Shown here: in pieces, positions 52,677 to 61,664 of the stretch
Layout: each line of letters starts with the position of its first letter
Numbering within the stretch: the stretch's first letter is position 1
NCBI GenBank assembly: GCA_016787805.1
Contig: JAEUTY010000018.1
Location: 124,001 to 188,000, forward strand
Source: Flavobacterium sp.
Lineage (GTDB): Bacteria > Bacteroidota > Bacteroidia > Flavobacteriales > Flavobacteriaceae
DNA: 64,000 nt
Direction: 5' to 3'
Made by a program: the position numbers and the translations under genes
Notes under the pieces: generated by a model
Databases searched by the model: none
What the model saw: only the letters and a program-made list of their open reading frames with translations
What the model was told of the DNA's origin: nothing

Positions 52677-53414
52677 ATGAGACTACTAAAAATGATTTTT
52701 TGGATACTGTGGCGCGTTTGGTTCTATATTTTAATTGCCATTCCAATTATTGTTATGTTTCCGTTGTTGTTGATTTCGATATCGACTGAAAAGTTGTATC
52801 CTTTTTTTTTCAAATTAGCGCGTGTTTGGGCCGTTTTTATCCTTTATGGAATGGGATTTCATTATAAAGTGGAGCGCGAAGAAGAAACCGTTTTAGGGAA
52901 AAGTTATATGTTTTGTGCCAATCACACTTCGATGACCGACATTATGTTGATGTTGGCAATTCATAAAAATCCGTTTGTTTTTGTGGGAAAGAAAGAGTTG
53001 GTGAAGATTCCACTTTTCGGATTTTTTTACAAAAGAACGTGCATTTTGGTTGATAGAAACAGTCCAAAAAGCCGTACCGAAGTCTATGCTAGAGCACAAA
53101 AAAGATTGAATCAAGGTTTGAGCATTTGTATATTTCCAGAAGGGAAAGTTCCTGAAGAGCACATATTGTTGGATGAGTTTAAGGATGGAGCGTTCCGATT
53201 GGCGATTGAGCATCAAATACCAATTGTTCCGATGACATTTCCGGATAATATCAAACGGTTATCGTATACTTTTTTTAGTGGAAGTCCAGGTATTATGCGT
53301 GCCAAGATCCATCATTTTATTCCAACGGAAGGATTGACTTTGGAGGATAAACAACGCCTTAGAGAGCAAACACGAACAGTGATTTTGAACCAATTAAATG
53401 ATTATAATGCATAA
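52677..53414 (+). CDS. plsC: 1-acyl-sn-glycerol-3-phosphate acyltransferase (PlsC-like)
   Basis: A 245-residue membrane-bound acyltransferase that makes phosphatidic acid from lysophosphatidate. One or two N-terminal hydrophobic helices (about 4-40) are followed by the catalytic NHTSMTDIML (H-x4-D), VGKKELVKIPLFGFFYKRTC and the substrate-binding FPEGKVPEE, then IVPMTFPDNIKRL. The ATG at 52677 is used because the frame from 52659 starts upstream of the -7 element. A paralogous role in lipid A or other lipid acylation cannot be excluded. Confidence 0.9.
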   Translation: MRLLKMIFWILWRVWFYILIAIPIIVMFPLLLISISTEKLYPFFFKLARVWAVFILYGMGFHYKVEREEETVLGKSYMFCANHTSMTDIMLMLAIHKNPFVFVGKKELVKIPLFGFFYKRTCILVDRNSPKSRTEVYARAQKRLNQGLSICIFPEGKVPEEHILLDEFKDGAFRLAIEHQIPIVPMTFPDNIKRLSYTFFSGSPGIMRAKIHHFIPTEGLTLEDKQRLREQTRTVILNQLNDYNA

Positions 53415-53416
53415 AA

Positions 53417-53445
53417 AAAGAGTGCTTGGCCGAGCACTCTTTCTT
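53417..53445. terminator. Bidirectional terminator
   Basis: AAAGAGTGCT pairs with AGCACTCTTT around a 6-base loop. The T run is strongest on the minus strand, which fits termination of the sigma/anti-sigma operon; it also ends the plus-strand acyltransferase gene. Confidence 0.85.
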
Positions 53446-53501
53446 GTTACTTCCCAAAGGAAAATAACACCACTTAACTAATTTTAAACAAGCAATTAAC
53501 C

Positions 53502-55004
53502 CTAAAACTTGTAACTGATTCCAGAATAAATTCCAAAAAGGTAAGGTTTGAAAGACTCAGAATCAGATGAAAAAGTATTGATTTGATATTTGAATGTTGG
53601 CTCAATACGAGTTGAAAAATTTTTAAAAACAGAATAATTTAAACCTAAGCCTAAATTGGTACTAAAATGAATATTGTTAAGGTTGGATGCCGAACCGATT
53701 TTCATATTTAAACCGTCACTTTTTAGGTAAATTTCGTTAGTGTTTAAGAAAAGAGTACTAAAACCGCCCGATAAATCAACGCCGAATTTTCTTCCAAATA
53801 AATTATAAGTCATTTCGATAGGCATTTCAATATAACCTAATTTCTGGTTTAAAACACCATCAAATCGTTCGCTAACAACACGATCTAATAGCGTTTCAAC
53901 ATTGTTTAAAGGTTTAATTTGAATGAGCGAACCTTGCAAAGTTGGTTTAATGTTTTTCATCATTTCGGCTTTAGTGTCTTGATAAAAAACAATTCCATGC
54001 GTGTCGTAATCGAGATTTAAAACATTAATTCCAGCACGTATTTTTACTTTTGGGTTGGCGACGTAACTCAATGATAAACCATAACTCACCGAATTATTGT
54101 ACGTTTTTTGGTTGCTACTGAGCGATTCATCTATTGGAGAACCGTTTTTAAAAGACCCAAAATAAATAGGCGCGATAGTTGGAGTAACTAACCACCTATT
54201 TATTTTTTGTTTTTGGGTGTTCTCTTTTTCTTTAAGCAACTCTTCCATCGTTTTAATTTCAGCATTAGCTATTGCTGAATCTATTTTTTTATTGGCTTCT
54301 TCTTTTGATTCAACTTCAAGTTGTTTTTTCAAGTTGTTTTTTTCAACTTGAGAATGGATTGAAGTGCCGTCAACGATAGTTTTGTTTTCGTTTGTAGTAG
54401 ATAGGTTATCTTTTAATGTTTTTTCAGAATAAGTGGTTTGGTTTGTAATCTCTTTTTCAGCATTTTCTTTTTGTGATTTGGTTTGTTGTGCAACTGCTTC
54501 TTTTAAAAGTGAAATTTTATTTTTAATGGCTTTTTTATTAGAAGCAACCGCTTGATTTTTCACTTCTTTTTTAGTCACAAATGCATCAACCGAATTCGTG
54601 TTTGATGTATTTTTAGGCGCTTTTTTGTTTGAAATTACATTTTCTGAATCAGTAACGTTTGGCGTTGAATTTTCAGAAGATACGATTTGATTTTCACCTT
54701 CTTTAGAAATTGTATTGGAAGTTGTTTTTTTTGAAGAAGCATTCTCCGCGTTTACAATTGAATTTTTATTGCTTTCTAAAGTATTGTTCAGGTTTGAAGG
54801 CAAATAAGCATCATAGATAGAATATCCAATTACCAATAAAGCAGCAATTCCGGAAAGTTTCCACCAAAAAGGAATCACTCTTCTTTTTTCTTTTTTCTTA
54901 TTCAATTCGTTTTCGATATTCATCCACACTTCGTCAGGTGGATGAACTTCAAAATTGTTGAGTTTTTCTTGAAAAAGGTTTTCTATTTTATTTTTTTCTA
55001 TCAT
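53502..55004 (-). CDS. Putative dual-membrane-spanning anti-sigma factor with outer-membrane beta-barrel
   Basis: A 500-residue protein in four parts. Residues 1-42 are cytoplasmic and carry FEVHPPDEVWMNIENEL, the PP-x-x-VW-x-x-I pattern seen in short Bacteroidota anti-sigma segments. A membrane helix spans about 44-66 (IPFWWKLSGIAALLVIGYSI). Residues 68-268 are a Ser/Asn/Lys/Glu-rich, low-complexity linker long enough to cross the periplasm. Residues 270-500 are a beta-barrel-like domain (NRWLVTPTIAPIYFGSF ... GYIEMPIEMTYNLF ... NLGLGLNYSVFKNFS) ending in Phe, as outer-membrane barrels do. Its start overlaps the sigma factor stop (ATGA). The same architecture has been described as dual membrane-spanning anti-sigma factors (Dma) in Bacteroides, as I recall it. 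Confidence 0.87.
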   Translation of the reverse strand: MIEKNKIENLFQEKLNNFEVHPPDEVWMNIENELNKKKEKRRVIPFWWKLSGIAALLVIGYSIYDAYLPSNLNNTLESNKNSIVNAENASSKKTTSNTISKEGENQIVSSENSTPNVTDSENVISNKKAPKNTSNTNSVDAFVTKKEVKNQAVASNKKAIKNKISLLKEAVAQQTKSQKENAEKEITNQTTYSEKTLKDNLSTTNENKTIVDGTSIHSQVEKNNLKKQLEVESKEEANKKIDSAIANAEIKTMEELLKEKENTQKQKINRWLVTPTIAPIYFGSFKNGSPIDESLSSNQKTYNNSVSYGLSLSYVANPKVKIRAGINVLNLDYDTHGIVFYQDTKAEMMKNIKPTLQGSLIQIKPLNNVETLLDRVVSERFDGVLNQKLGYIEMPIEMTYNLFGRKFGVDLSGGFSTLFLNTNEIYLKSDGLNMKIGSASNLNNIHFSTNLGLGLNYSVFKNFSTRIEPTFKYQINTFSSDSESFKPYLFGIYSGISYKF

Positions 55005-55546
55005 TTTACTCGTGGCATTTTTTTGGTGCCTGTCTGCGATTCTATTTTTTCTTTTAAAATCAATTTAGCTCTTGACAAATTTGATTTTGATGTTCCAATA
55101 TTAATGTTGAGTTGTTCGGCAATTTCTTGGTGTGAAAACCCGTCCAACACATATAAATTAAATACTAATCTATATCGATCAGGAAGCTCTTGAATAATTT
55201 TGATTAAAAATTCAGAGGAAACACCGTCACTGTCTACTTCAACTTCAATTTCTTCAGGAACGTTTTCATCAACAATATTCAAAAAACTCTCTTTTCGATA
55301 TTGTTGAAGAACGTGATTAATCATCACTCTTTTTAACCAACCTTCCAACGATCCTTTGAACGAAAATTGATGTATTTTTTTATAAATAAGTAAAAATCCA
55401 TCTTGTAAATTGTCTTGAGCTTCGGTATAGTTACGAGAATACTTTAAGCAAACCGAAAACAATTTTGGAGCGTACAACTTGTATAATTGTTCTTGAGCTT
55501 TTCTTTCATTTTTTTTACAATCATTTATGAGTTGTTCTATACTCAA
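55001..55546 (-). CDS. ECF-type RNA polymerase sigma factor
   Basis: A 181-residue sigma-70 family factor of the extracytoplasmic-function group. Region 2 is at about 10-85 (LYKLYAPKLFSVCLKYSRNY, DNLQDGFLLIYKKIHQF, LEGWLKRVMINHVLQQYRK) and region 4 at about 112-168 (IIQELPDRYRLVFNLYVLDG, SHQEIAEQLNINIGTSKSNL), with an acidic linker of about 20 residues between them. It would redirect RNA polymerase to an envelope-linked regulon. Start 11 bases after the stop of the lipoprotein gene; stop overlaps the start of the anti-sigma gene by 4 bases. Confidence 0.95.
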   Translation of the reverse strand: MSIEQLINDCKKNERKAQEQLYKLYAPKLFSVCLKYSRNYTEAQDNLQDGFLLIYKKIHQFSFKGSLEGWLKRVMINHVLQQYRKESFLNIVDENVPEEIEVEVDSDGVSSEFLIKIIQELPDRYRLVFNLYVLDGFSHQEIAEQLNINIGTSKSNLSRAKLILKEKIESQTGTKKMPRVK

Positions 55547-55557
55547 GATGTATTTTA

Positions 55558-55974
55558 TTAATGATTAACTTCTGCTTGGTATTCATCAAATTCTTCAATT
55601 CCATCAGCATTGGTTCCTTTCCAAAATTTGAATGTATAAGTTCCTAATTCAGTTGGTTTAAAACTAAGAGGAACAGTAATGGTGTCATTTTCAATCGGTT
55701 GGCAGTTATCTTTGTTTAATTCAGAATTGTAGATAGCTACTACTCTGGTAAATCCTTCTCTTACGTAATAAAAATCTTCATAAAAATGGCAATTGGATGG
55801 TCGAAGGTATTTTACAGCAATTTTAGTGACGCTATCTTTTCTGAAAGCAGTTTCCATTTCAACTTTTGCAACAGGTAATACTACTAATCTATAGGTGTCT
55901 CCTTCTGGAGTACAAGAAATTAATAGCAAACCAAGCACTAGAGCATAAACAAAATTTTTCATTTTTTTTTTCAT
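55558..55974 (-). CDS. Hypothetical lipoprotein, first gene of the sigma operon
   Basis: A 138-residue lipoprotein not recognised by name. The signal KNFVYALVLGLLLISC gives a lipid-modified Cys at about 21. The mature part is beta-rich with YRLVVLPVAKVEMETAF and LSFKPTELGTYTFKFWKG and has two further Cys (in SNCHFYEDFYY and KDNCQPIEND) that could form a disulfide. It begins at ATG 55974 or 55962. Co-transcribed with an ECF sigma factor and its putative anti-sigma protein, so it may be the input signal or a target of that pathway; this is inference. Confidence 0.72.
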   Translation of the reverse strand: MKKKMKNFVYALVLGLLLISCTPEGDTYRLVVLPVAKVEMETAFRKDSVTKIAVKYLRPSNCHFYEDFYYVREGFTRVVAIYNSELNKDNCQPIENDTITVPLSFKPTELGTYTFKFWKGTNADGIEEFDEYQAEVNH

Positions 55975-56017
55975 TTTAATTAAGGATGATTTTTAAGTAA
56001 AAAGGTTGCGTATAAAT

Positions 56018-56048
56018 GTAAAAAAAATCCCGATGATTACCGGGATTA
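56018..56048 (-). terminator. Terminator after recA
   Basis: On the minus strand ATCCCG pairs with CGGGAT around an 8-base loop, followed by a run of about eight Ts. It lies 5 bases after the recA stop and separates recA from the sigma operon. Confidence 0.85.
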
Positions 56049-56052
56049 CTTT

Positions 56053-57057
56053 TTAAGCGTTATTTTCTTTGATGAACTCTTTAATTTTTTGTTCAAGTTC
56101 GTCGGCTAATTCAGGATTGTCTTTGATTAAAAGTTTGACAGCATCACGACCTTGCCCAAGTTTAGTGTCGCCATAACTGAACCACGATCCAGCTTTTTTG
56201 ATGATTTCAAATTCGACCGCTAAGTCTAAAATTTCACCTGTTTTGGAAACACCTTCACCATACATAATATCAAATTCGGCTGTTTTAAATGGTGGCGCCA
56301 CTTTATTTTTCACCACTTTTACTTTGGTGCGGTTTCCAATTACATTTTCGCCATCTTTAATTTGAGAAGAACGACGAATATCCAATCGAACAGAAGCATA
56401 GAATTTCAATGCATTTCCACCCGTTGTAGTTTCTGGATTCCCAAACATTACACCGATTTTCTCTCTCAATTGGTTGATAAAGAAAACCGTACAATGTGTT
56501 TTGCTAATGGTTCCGGTAAGTTTACGTAAGGCTTGCGACATCAAACGCGCGTGCAATCCCATTTTAGAATCACCCATTTCGCCTTCAATTTCGCTTTTAG
56601 GCGTTAATGCAGCTACCGAGTCGATAACCACAATATCAATCGCTCCTGAACGAATAAGGTTTTCAGCAATTTCCAAAGCTTGTTCACCATTATCCGGTTG
56701 TGAAATGATTAAATTATCAATATCAACGCCTAATTTTTCAGCATAAAAACGATCAAAAGCGTGTTCTGCATCAATAAACGCAGCAATTCCACCTGCTTTT
56801 TGCGCTTCTGCAATAGCGTGTAAAGTTAATGTTGTTTTTCCTGACGATTCTGGACCGTATATTTCAATAATTCTTCCTTTCGGATAACCGTTTACTCCCA
56901 AAGCTAAATCCAACCCCAAAGAACCAGAAGGTATTACTTCTACTTCTTCAACGGCTCTATCACCCATTTTCATTACGGTTCCTTTGCCGTAAGTCTTGTC
57001 TAATTTGTCTAAAGTTAGTTGTAGTGCTTTTAATTTGGCGTCTTTTTCTGTACTCAT
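56053..57057 (-). CDS. recA: Recombinase RecA
   Basis: A 334-residue RecA. Walker A is GPESSGKTT (about 68-76), followed by [10 protein letters not shown], the Walker B region [12 protein letters not shown], loop L1 [20 protein letters not shown] and loop L2 [20 protein letters not shown] with [17 protein letters not shown]. All elements of an active recombinase are present. No LexA-like box was recognised upstream. Monocistronic by its terminator and by the pyk gene ending upstream. Confidence 0.98.
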   Translation of the reverse strand: MSTEKDAKLKALQLTLDKLDKTYGKGTVMKMGDRAVEEVEVIPSGSLGLDLALGVNGYPKGRIIEIYGPESSGKTTLTLHAIAEAQKAGGIAAFIDAEHAFDRFYAEKLGVDIDNLIISQPDNGEQALEIAENLIRSGAIDIVVIDSVAALTPKSEIEGEMGDSKMGLHARLMSQALRKLTGTISKTHCTVFFINQLREKIGVMFGNPETTTGGNALKFYASVRLDIRRSSQIKDGENVIGNRTKVKVVKNKVAPPFKTAEFDIMYGEGVSKTGEILDLAVEFEIIKKAGSWFSYGDTKLGQGRDAVKLLIKDNPELADELEQKIKEFIKENNA

Positions 57058-57152
57058 TTTAATATAAATTTAGGCTGTTATACAGCAGTAAAAATAAGTA
57101 TTTTTTTGATGCAAAACGGCATTACTAAAATGAGTTTTAAACAATTAAAAGC

Positions 57153-58583
57153 CTATTCGATTTCTGAAATACGCAAGGTATTTACCATTCCTTTTGCTAC
57201 AACAGGCATAGCTGCAAGATTGATAAGCATGTCGCCTTTTTTTACAAACCCACGTTCTTTGGCAATTAGGTTGATGTCTTCTACAGTATCATCGGTGCTC
57301 ACAAATTTGTCATAGTAAAATGCATTCACGCCCCAAAGTAAGTTGAGTTGCGTTAAGATTCTTTTGTTGGAGGTGTAAACTAAAATATGTGATTTTGGTC
57401 GCCAAGCGGAAATTTGAAAAGCCGTATAACCACTGTTGGTTAATGTAGAAATTGCTTTTGCATGGATTTCGTTGGCCATAACTGCAGCGTGGTAACAAAT
57501 TGATTTTGTGATGAACCGTTTGGTTCTAACGTGAGGTGGGTTTTGTGGCACTTGAATAAGTGGCGAATCTTCTACAGCTTCAATAATTTGTGTCATTTTT
57601 TCAATTACTTGAACAGGATAACTTCCAACGGATGTTTCTCCTGAAAGCATTACGGCATCGGCTCCGTCCATTACTGAGTTGGCAACGTCGTTTACTTCGG
57701 CACGTGTTGGAGTTAAACTCGTAATCATTGTTTCCATCATTTGGGTCGCCACAATTACAGGAATTCGGGCAGTTTTGGCTCTGTGAATTAATTTTTTCTG
57801 AATTAAAGGAACTTCGTGCGCTGGAATTTCAACTCCTAAATCGCCACGAGCCACCATTAATCCATCGCAGAACGCTACAATTTTATCAATATTTTCAACG
57901 GCTTCTGGTTTTTCAATTTTGGCCACAATCGGAATTTTATGATCCGAATGTTTGGCTATTAAATCTTGTAACTCTTCTAAATCGGCTGGCGTTCTTACAA
58001 ACGATAAAGCAATCCAATCGACATGATTTTCAATGGCAAAAAGTGCATCTTTGATGTCTTTTTTGGTCAAAGCAGGAAGCGAAACTTTGGTATTGGGAAG
58101 GTTTACGCCTTTTTTCGATTTTAATGGCCCGCCTTGAATAACTTTACATTTTACTTCGGTAGTTCCATTAGTTTCAAGAGCTTCAAACATTAATTTTCCA
58201 TCGTCCAAAAGAATTTTTTCACCCGGATTTACATCACTCGGAAATTCTTTGTAATTCATATACACTCTTTCGGCTGATCCAGGAACATCTTCAGCAGTTT
58301 GAAAAGTAATAATATCACCCGGATTTACTACCACATCTTCTTTCATTACACCGACGCGTAGTTTTGGACCTTGTAAATCGGCCAAAATGGCGGTAGTGTA
58401 ACCAAAATCAGTATTTAAACTTCTAATAATATCAATACGTTCTTTAACATCATCGTAATCGGCGTGCGAAAAGTTGATTCTGAAAACATTGACTCCAGCG
58501 TCAATCATATCTTTTATAACTTCTCTTGTGCTGCAAGCAGGACCAAGTGTGGCTACAATTTTTGTTTTTTTTCTTGTTGGCAT
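57153..58583 (-). CDS. pyk: Pyruvate kinase
   Basis: A 476-residue pyruvate kinase converting PEP and ADP to pyruvate and ATP. It opens with RKKTKIVATLGPACSTREVI, and the metal-binding active site has VAKIEKPEAVENIDKIVAF and GDLGVEIPAHEVPLIQKKLI. The signature loop IPVIVATQMMETMI and the TRAEVNDVANSVMDGADAVM segment are intact. It begins 5 bases after the IPExxxVDY gene and is probably co-transcribed with it. Confidence 0.97.
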   Translation of the reverse strand: MPTRKKTKIVATLGPACSTREVIKDMIDAGVNVFRINFSHADYDDVKERIDIIRSLNTDFGYTTAILADLQGPKLRVGVMKEDVVVNPGDIITFQTAEDVPGSAERVYMNYKEFPSDVNPGEKILLDDGKLMFEALETNGTTEVKCKVIQGGPLKSKKGVNLPNTKVSLPALTKKDIKDALFAIENHVDWIALSFVRTPADLEELQDLIAKHSDHKIPIVAKIEKPEAVENIDKIVAFCDGLMVARGDLGVEIPAHEVPLIQKKLIHRAKTARIPVIVATQMMETMITSLTPTRAEVNDVANSVMDGADAVMLSGETSVGSYPVQVIEKMTQIIEAVEDSPLIQVPQNPPHVRTKRFITKSICYHAAVMANEIHAKAISTLTNSGYTAFQISAWRPKSHILVYTSNKRILTQLNLLWGVNAFYYDKFVSTDDTVEDINLIAKERGFVKKGDMLINLAAMPVVAKGMVNTLRISEIE

Positions 58584-58588
58584 TAGTA

Positions 58589-59086
58589 TTAAAAAATTAA
58601 ATTGTTTTTAGATTTTATTTTCTCAGGATCAATCAGATAAGCCAAATTTACCCTGTCAATAGTTGTTATTTTTGAAACTGCAGTTTGTATCGTGTCTTCT
58701 TCGTAGCAGTTTTCTATTTTCAAAAAAAAATCTACTTTGTTGTATTCGGGCAACAAATAGATTTTAGTTGAAATCTGATTTTCTGTTTCGGCAAATAAAC
58801 CTTGACCTCTTTGGTTTTGTTGCGACAGAATTTCGGTTTTATTTTGAATTAAACTCCAGCAAATGTCTTTTTCTTCGTCATCAAAAATAAAATGACTAAA
58901 ACTGGTTTCTCCTTCTTTGTTTTTGATGTTAATTTCGGATTCACACTTTTTCAATCGCAATGCTGCCATTTGATTAATGAAATACGCCAAACGATAATCT
59001 TCTAACGAAGTGTGAATCGCTAAAAGCTGAAAATCAATATCGTCAAAATCTTCAATGTTTAATTTGAGAGCGCTCATTTCGACCAA
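58589..59086 (-). CDS. IPExxxVDY family protein
   Basis: A 165-residue protein of the small Bacteroidota IPExxxVDY family, recognised by LLPEYNKVDFFLKIEN near residues 117-132 (here LPEYNKVDF). It is soluble, with no signal peptide or known catalytic residues; its function is not established. The gene is between rnc and pyk, its usual place as I recall. The start is 59086 or the next Met at 59077 (SALKLNIEDF follows). Probably in one transcript with pyk. Confidence 0.82.
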   Translation of the reverse strand: MVEMSALKLNIEDFDDIDFQLLAIHTSLEDYRLAYFINQMAALRLKKCESEINIKNKEGETSFSHFIFDDEEKDICWSLIQNKTEILSQQNQRGQGLFAETENQISTKIYLLPEYNKVDFFLKIENCYEEDTIQTAVSKITTIDRVNLAYLIDPEKIKSKNNLIF

Positions 59087-59187
59087 AATAAGATGTAAAT
59101 ATAGTATTTATGCTCATACAAAGAGTGATAGCCGTGTGAGATTAACGTTAATTTATGAACGAAAACGATGTAGTTTTCATAAAACTT

Positions 59188-59934
59188 CTAGGCTTTGTTG
59201 TCGATTTTTTCCTGAAAAGAAAAATAGGCTCTTTTGGAAGCAATTTCTTCGGCTTTCTTTTTGGAAGTGGCTCTGGCTTTGGCGATTAATTTGTTGTCGA
59301 TAAATAATTTTACCCCAAAATGTTTTTGGCCGTCATTGCCATTATCGTCAAATACGTCGTAATGAAATACCTTTTTTTCTTTTTGGCACCATTCAATCAA
59401 CAAACTCTTGTAACTAATTACTTTTCCTTCCAATCGAGCTATGTCTACGTATGGTATAATGACTCTTTTATTGATAAAATCTTCACAACCGACATAGCCT
59501 TTGTCTAAAAAAATAGCGCCGACTAATGCTTCAAAAATATTACCATGAATGTTCTCACCGAAATGCGAAAAAGGCACTTTACTTTCCACAAAATCAATCA
59601 GATTCAAATCGCGACCGAGCTCATTTAAGTGTTCACGACTCACAATTTTTGAGCGCATTTTGGTTAGGTAACCTTCGTCGCCCAATGGAGCTTCTTTATA
59701 CAAATAAGCAGCAATCACTGAGCTTAACATTGAATCGCCGAGAAATTCTAGACGTTCGTAGTTGATAGGATTTCCTTTTTCATCTACTTTATTAGAAGAA
59801 CGATGGGTAAATGCTTTTTGATAAAAACGAATGTTGTTGGGTTTGGAACCAATTATCTTTTCTATTGCTCCAAAAAAATTCCCGTCTTCAGTAGAGCGGG
59901 ATTTTTTTGGAAATATTTTTCTGAATAAGCTCAT
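59188..59934 (-). CDS. rnc: Ribonuclease III
   Basis: A 248-residue RNase III that cleaves double-stranded RNA in rRNA and mRNA processing. The catalytic signature ERLEFLGDSMLSSVIAAYLY is near 60-79, the second acidic site is in HGNIFEALVGAIFLDKGY, and a double-stranded-RNA-binding domain covers about 175-243. It begins 5 bases after the fabF stop; a spacer of 101 bases separates it from the IPExxxVDY gene. Confidence 0.97.
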   Translation of the reverse strand: MSLFRKIFPKKSRSTEDGNFFGAIEKIIGSKPNNIRFYQKAFTHRSSNKVDEKGNPINYERLEFLGDSMLSSVIAAYLYKEAPLGDEGYLTKMRSKIVSREHLNELGRDLNLIDFVESKVPFSHFGENIHGNIFEALVGAIFLDKGYVGCEDFINKRVIIPYVDIARLEGKVISYKSLLIEWCQKEKKVFHYDVFDDNGNDGQKHFGVKLFIDNKLIAKARATSKKKAEEIASKRAYFSFQEKIDNKA

Positions 59935-59939
59935 AAAAA

Positions 59940-61193
59940 TTATGAATCAATTCTTTTAAAAAGAACGCAGGCATTGTGACCACCAAATCCAAAGGTATTA
60001 CTCATGGCCACTTTGATGTCTCTTTTTTGAGCTTTGTTTAAAGTTAAGTTTAATGAAGGATCAATGTTTTCATCTACCACCGTGTGATTGATGGTTGGTG
60101 GAACAATTCCGTGTTTCATGGCCAAAATAGACGCAATGGCTTCAATAGCTCCAGCAGCTCCTAACAAGTGACCTGTCATCGATTTAGTTGAATTGATATT
60201 GATATTTTTTGCATGAGCGCCAAAAACATGGCTGATGGCTTTTAATTCGGCAACATCTCCAAGCGGAGTTGAAGTTCCGTGGGTATTGATGTGATCTACT
60301 TCTTCAGGTTGCATTCCGGCATCGCGAAGTGTATTTTCCATAACTGCAATTACGCCAATTCCTTCAGGATGCGGAGCTGTTAAGTGGTAAGCATCAGAAG
60401 ACATTCCGCCACCGCCAACTTCACAATATATTTTAGCGCCACGTGCTTTGGCGTGTTCGTATTCTTCTAAAACTAAGGCACCAGCACCTTCGCCTAATAC
60501 AAATCCATCTCGAGTAGCATCGAATGGTCGTGACGCAGTTTCAGGACTTTCATTACGAGTTGATAAAGCTTGCATTGAGTTGAATCCGCCCATTCCAGCG
60601 ATTGTTACCGCAGCTTCTGAACCACCCGAAATAATAACATCACACATGCCTAATCTAATGTAGTTGAATGCATCAATTAAAGCATTGGCTGATGAAGCAC
60701 AAGCCGAAACAGTTGTATAATTTGGACCCATAAATCCATTGCGCATGGAAATGTGAGCAGGAGCAATATCAGCAATCATTTTTGGAATAAAGAATGGATT
60801 GAAACGTGGAGTTCCATCGCCTTGAGCGTAACTCATTACTTCGTCTTGGAACGTTTCTAAACCGCCAATTCCAGCGCCCCAAATTACTCCAACACGTTGT
60901 TTGTTAATGTTAGTATCAGTGATTCCAGCGTCTCTGATGGCTTCTTCGCTCGCAGCAATGGCATACTGAGCAAATTTGTCCATTCTTCGAGATTCTTTAC
61001 GATCGACAAAATCTTCAATATTAAAGTTTTTGACTTCGCAAGCAAATTTTGTTTTATGCTTTTCAGTATCATAATAGGTGATTGGAGCGGCTCCGCTTTT
61101 ACCATTTACCAAACCATCCCAATATTCTTCAATTGAATTTCCAATTGGGGTTAAAGCTCCAAGTCCAGTTACAACAACTCTTTTTAATTGCAT
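59940..61193 (-). CDS. fabF: Beta-ketoacyl-ACP synthase II (FabF)
   Basis: A 417-residue elongating condensing enzyme of type II fatty acid synthesis. The catalytic Cys is in TTVSACASSANALIDAF (about 165), and the two catalytic His are in HINTHGTSTPLGD and SMTGHLLGAAGAIEA. Start 61193 (MQLKRVVVTGLGALTPIGNS); the longer reading from 61223 adds an unconserved tail. It follows acpP, but a terminator and a separate -7 element at 61298-61305 suggest partial independence. Confidence 0.97.
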   Translation of the reverse strand: MQLKRVVVTGLGALTPIGNSIEEYWDGLVNGKSGAAPITYYDTEKHKTKFACEVKNFNIEDFVDRKESRRMDKFAQYAIAASEEAIRDAGITDTNINKQRVGVIWGAGIGGLETFQDEVMSYAQGDGTPRFNPFFIPKMIADIAPAHISMRNGFMGPNYTTVSACASSANALIDAFNYIRLGMCDVIISGGSEAAVTIAGMGGFNSMQALSTRNESPETASRPFDATRDGFVLGEGAGALVLEEYEHAKARGAKIYCEVGGGGMSSDAYHLTAPHPEGIGVIAVMENTLRDAGMQPEEVDHINTHGTSTPLGDVAELKAISHVFGAHAKNININSTKSMTGHLLGAAGAIEAIASILAMKHGIVPPTINHTVVDENIDPSLNLTLNKAQKRDIKVAMSNTFGFGGHNACVLFKRIDS

Positions 61194-61297
61194 ATAGTTT
61201 TCTTTTAGTAATCTTTTAAACAAATAATACCCTTGTAATCTTTAGGTTAATTATAAAGAGACAGGGGTATTTCAATATGGTGTGATTGAAATTCAAT

Positions 61298-61305
61298 CAA
61301 AAATA
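61298..61305 (-). promoter_or_regulatory. Promoter -7 element upstream of fabF
   Basis: The minus strand reads TATTTTTG, an exact TAnnTTTG match, just downstream of the acpP terminator and 104 bases before the fabF ATG. Confidence 0.45.
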
Positions 61306-61321
61306 AGTTAATTTTTTAAAA

Positions 61322-61358
61322 TAATAAAAACCCGTAATCATTTTTTGACTACGGGTTA
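61322..61358 (-). terminator. Terminator or attenuator after acpP
   Basis: On the minus strand AACCCGTAGTC pairs with GATTACGGGTT (one mismatch) around an A-rich loop, followed by TTTATTATT. It could reduce read-through into fabF and keep acyl carrier protein in excess. Confidence 0.75.
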
Positions 61359-61368
61359 ATGGATTTTA

Positions 61369-61605
61369 TTATTTCTTAGCTTCTTCGATGTAAGAAATAG
61401 CTTGACCTACAGTAGCAATGTTTTCTGCTTGATCGTCTGGAATTTGAATATCAAATTCTTTTTCGAATTCCATAATAAGCTCAACAGTGTCTAATGAATC
61501 AGCTCCTAAATCGTTAGTGAAGCTTGCTTCTGTTACAACTTCGTTTTCGTCAACTCCTAATTTGTCTACGATAATCGCTTTAACTCTTGATGCAATGTCT
61601 GACAT
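61369..61605 (-). CDS. acpP: Acyl carrier protein
   Basis: A 78-residue acidic carrier of fatty acid synthesis. The phosphopantetheine attachment site is Ser37 in [18 protein letters not shown]. All four helices are recognisable. It precedes fabF, a common bacterial pairing, and has a strong promoter at 61636-61664. Confidence 0.98.
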   Translation of the reverse strand: MSDIASRVKAIIVDKLGVDENEVVTEASFTNDLGADSLDTVELIMEFEKEFDIQIPDDQAENIATVGQAISYIEEAKK

Positions 61606-61635
61606 AATTTCTAATTTTTAATTTTAATTTGTTGG

Positions 61636-61664
61636 CAAAAATAAAAAACTTTATTTTAAAACAA
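61636..61664 (-). promoter_or_regulatory. Promoter of acpP
   Basis: On the minus strand TTG (61664-61662), 18-base spacer, then TATTTTTG (61643-61636), an exact TAnnTTTG match, 30 bases before the ATG. Both elements and spacing fit the Bacteroidota consensus. Confidence 0.75.
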
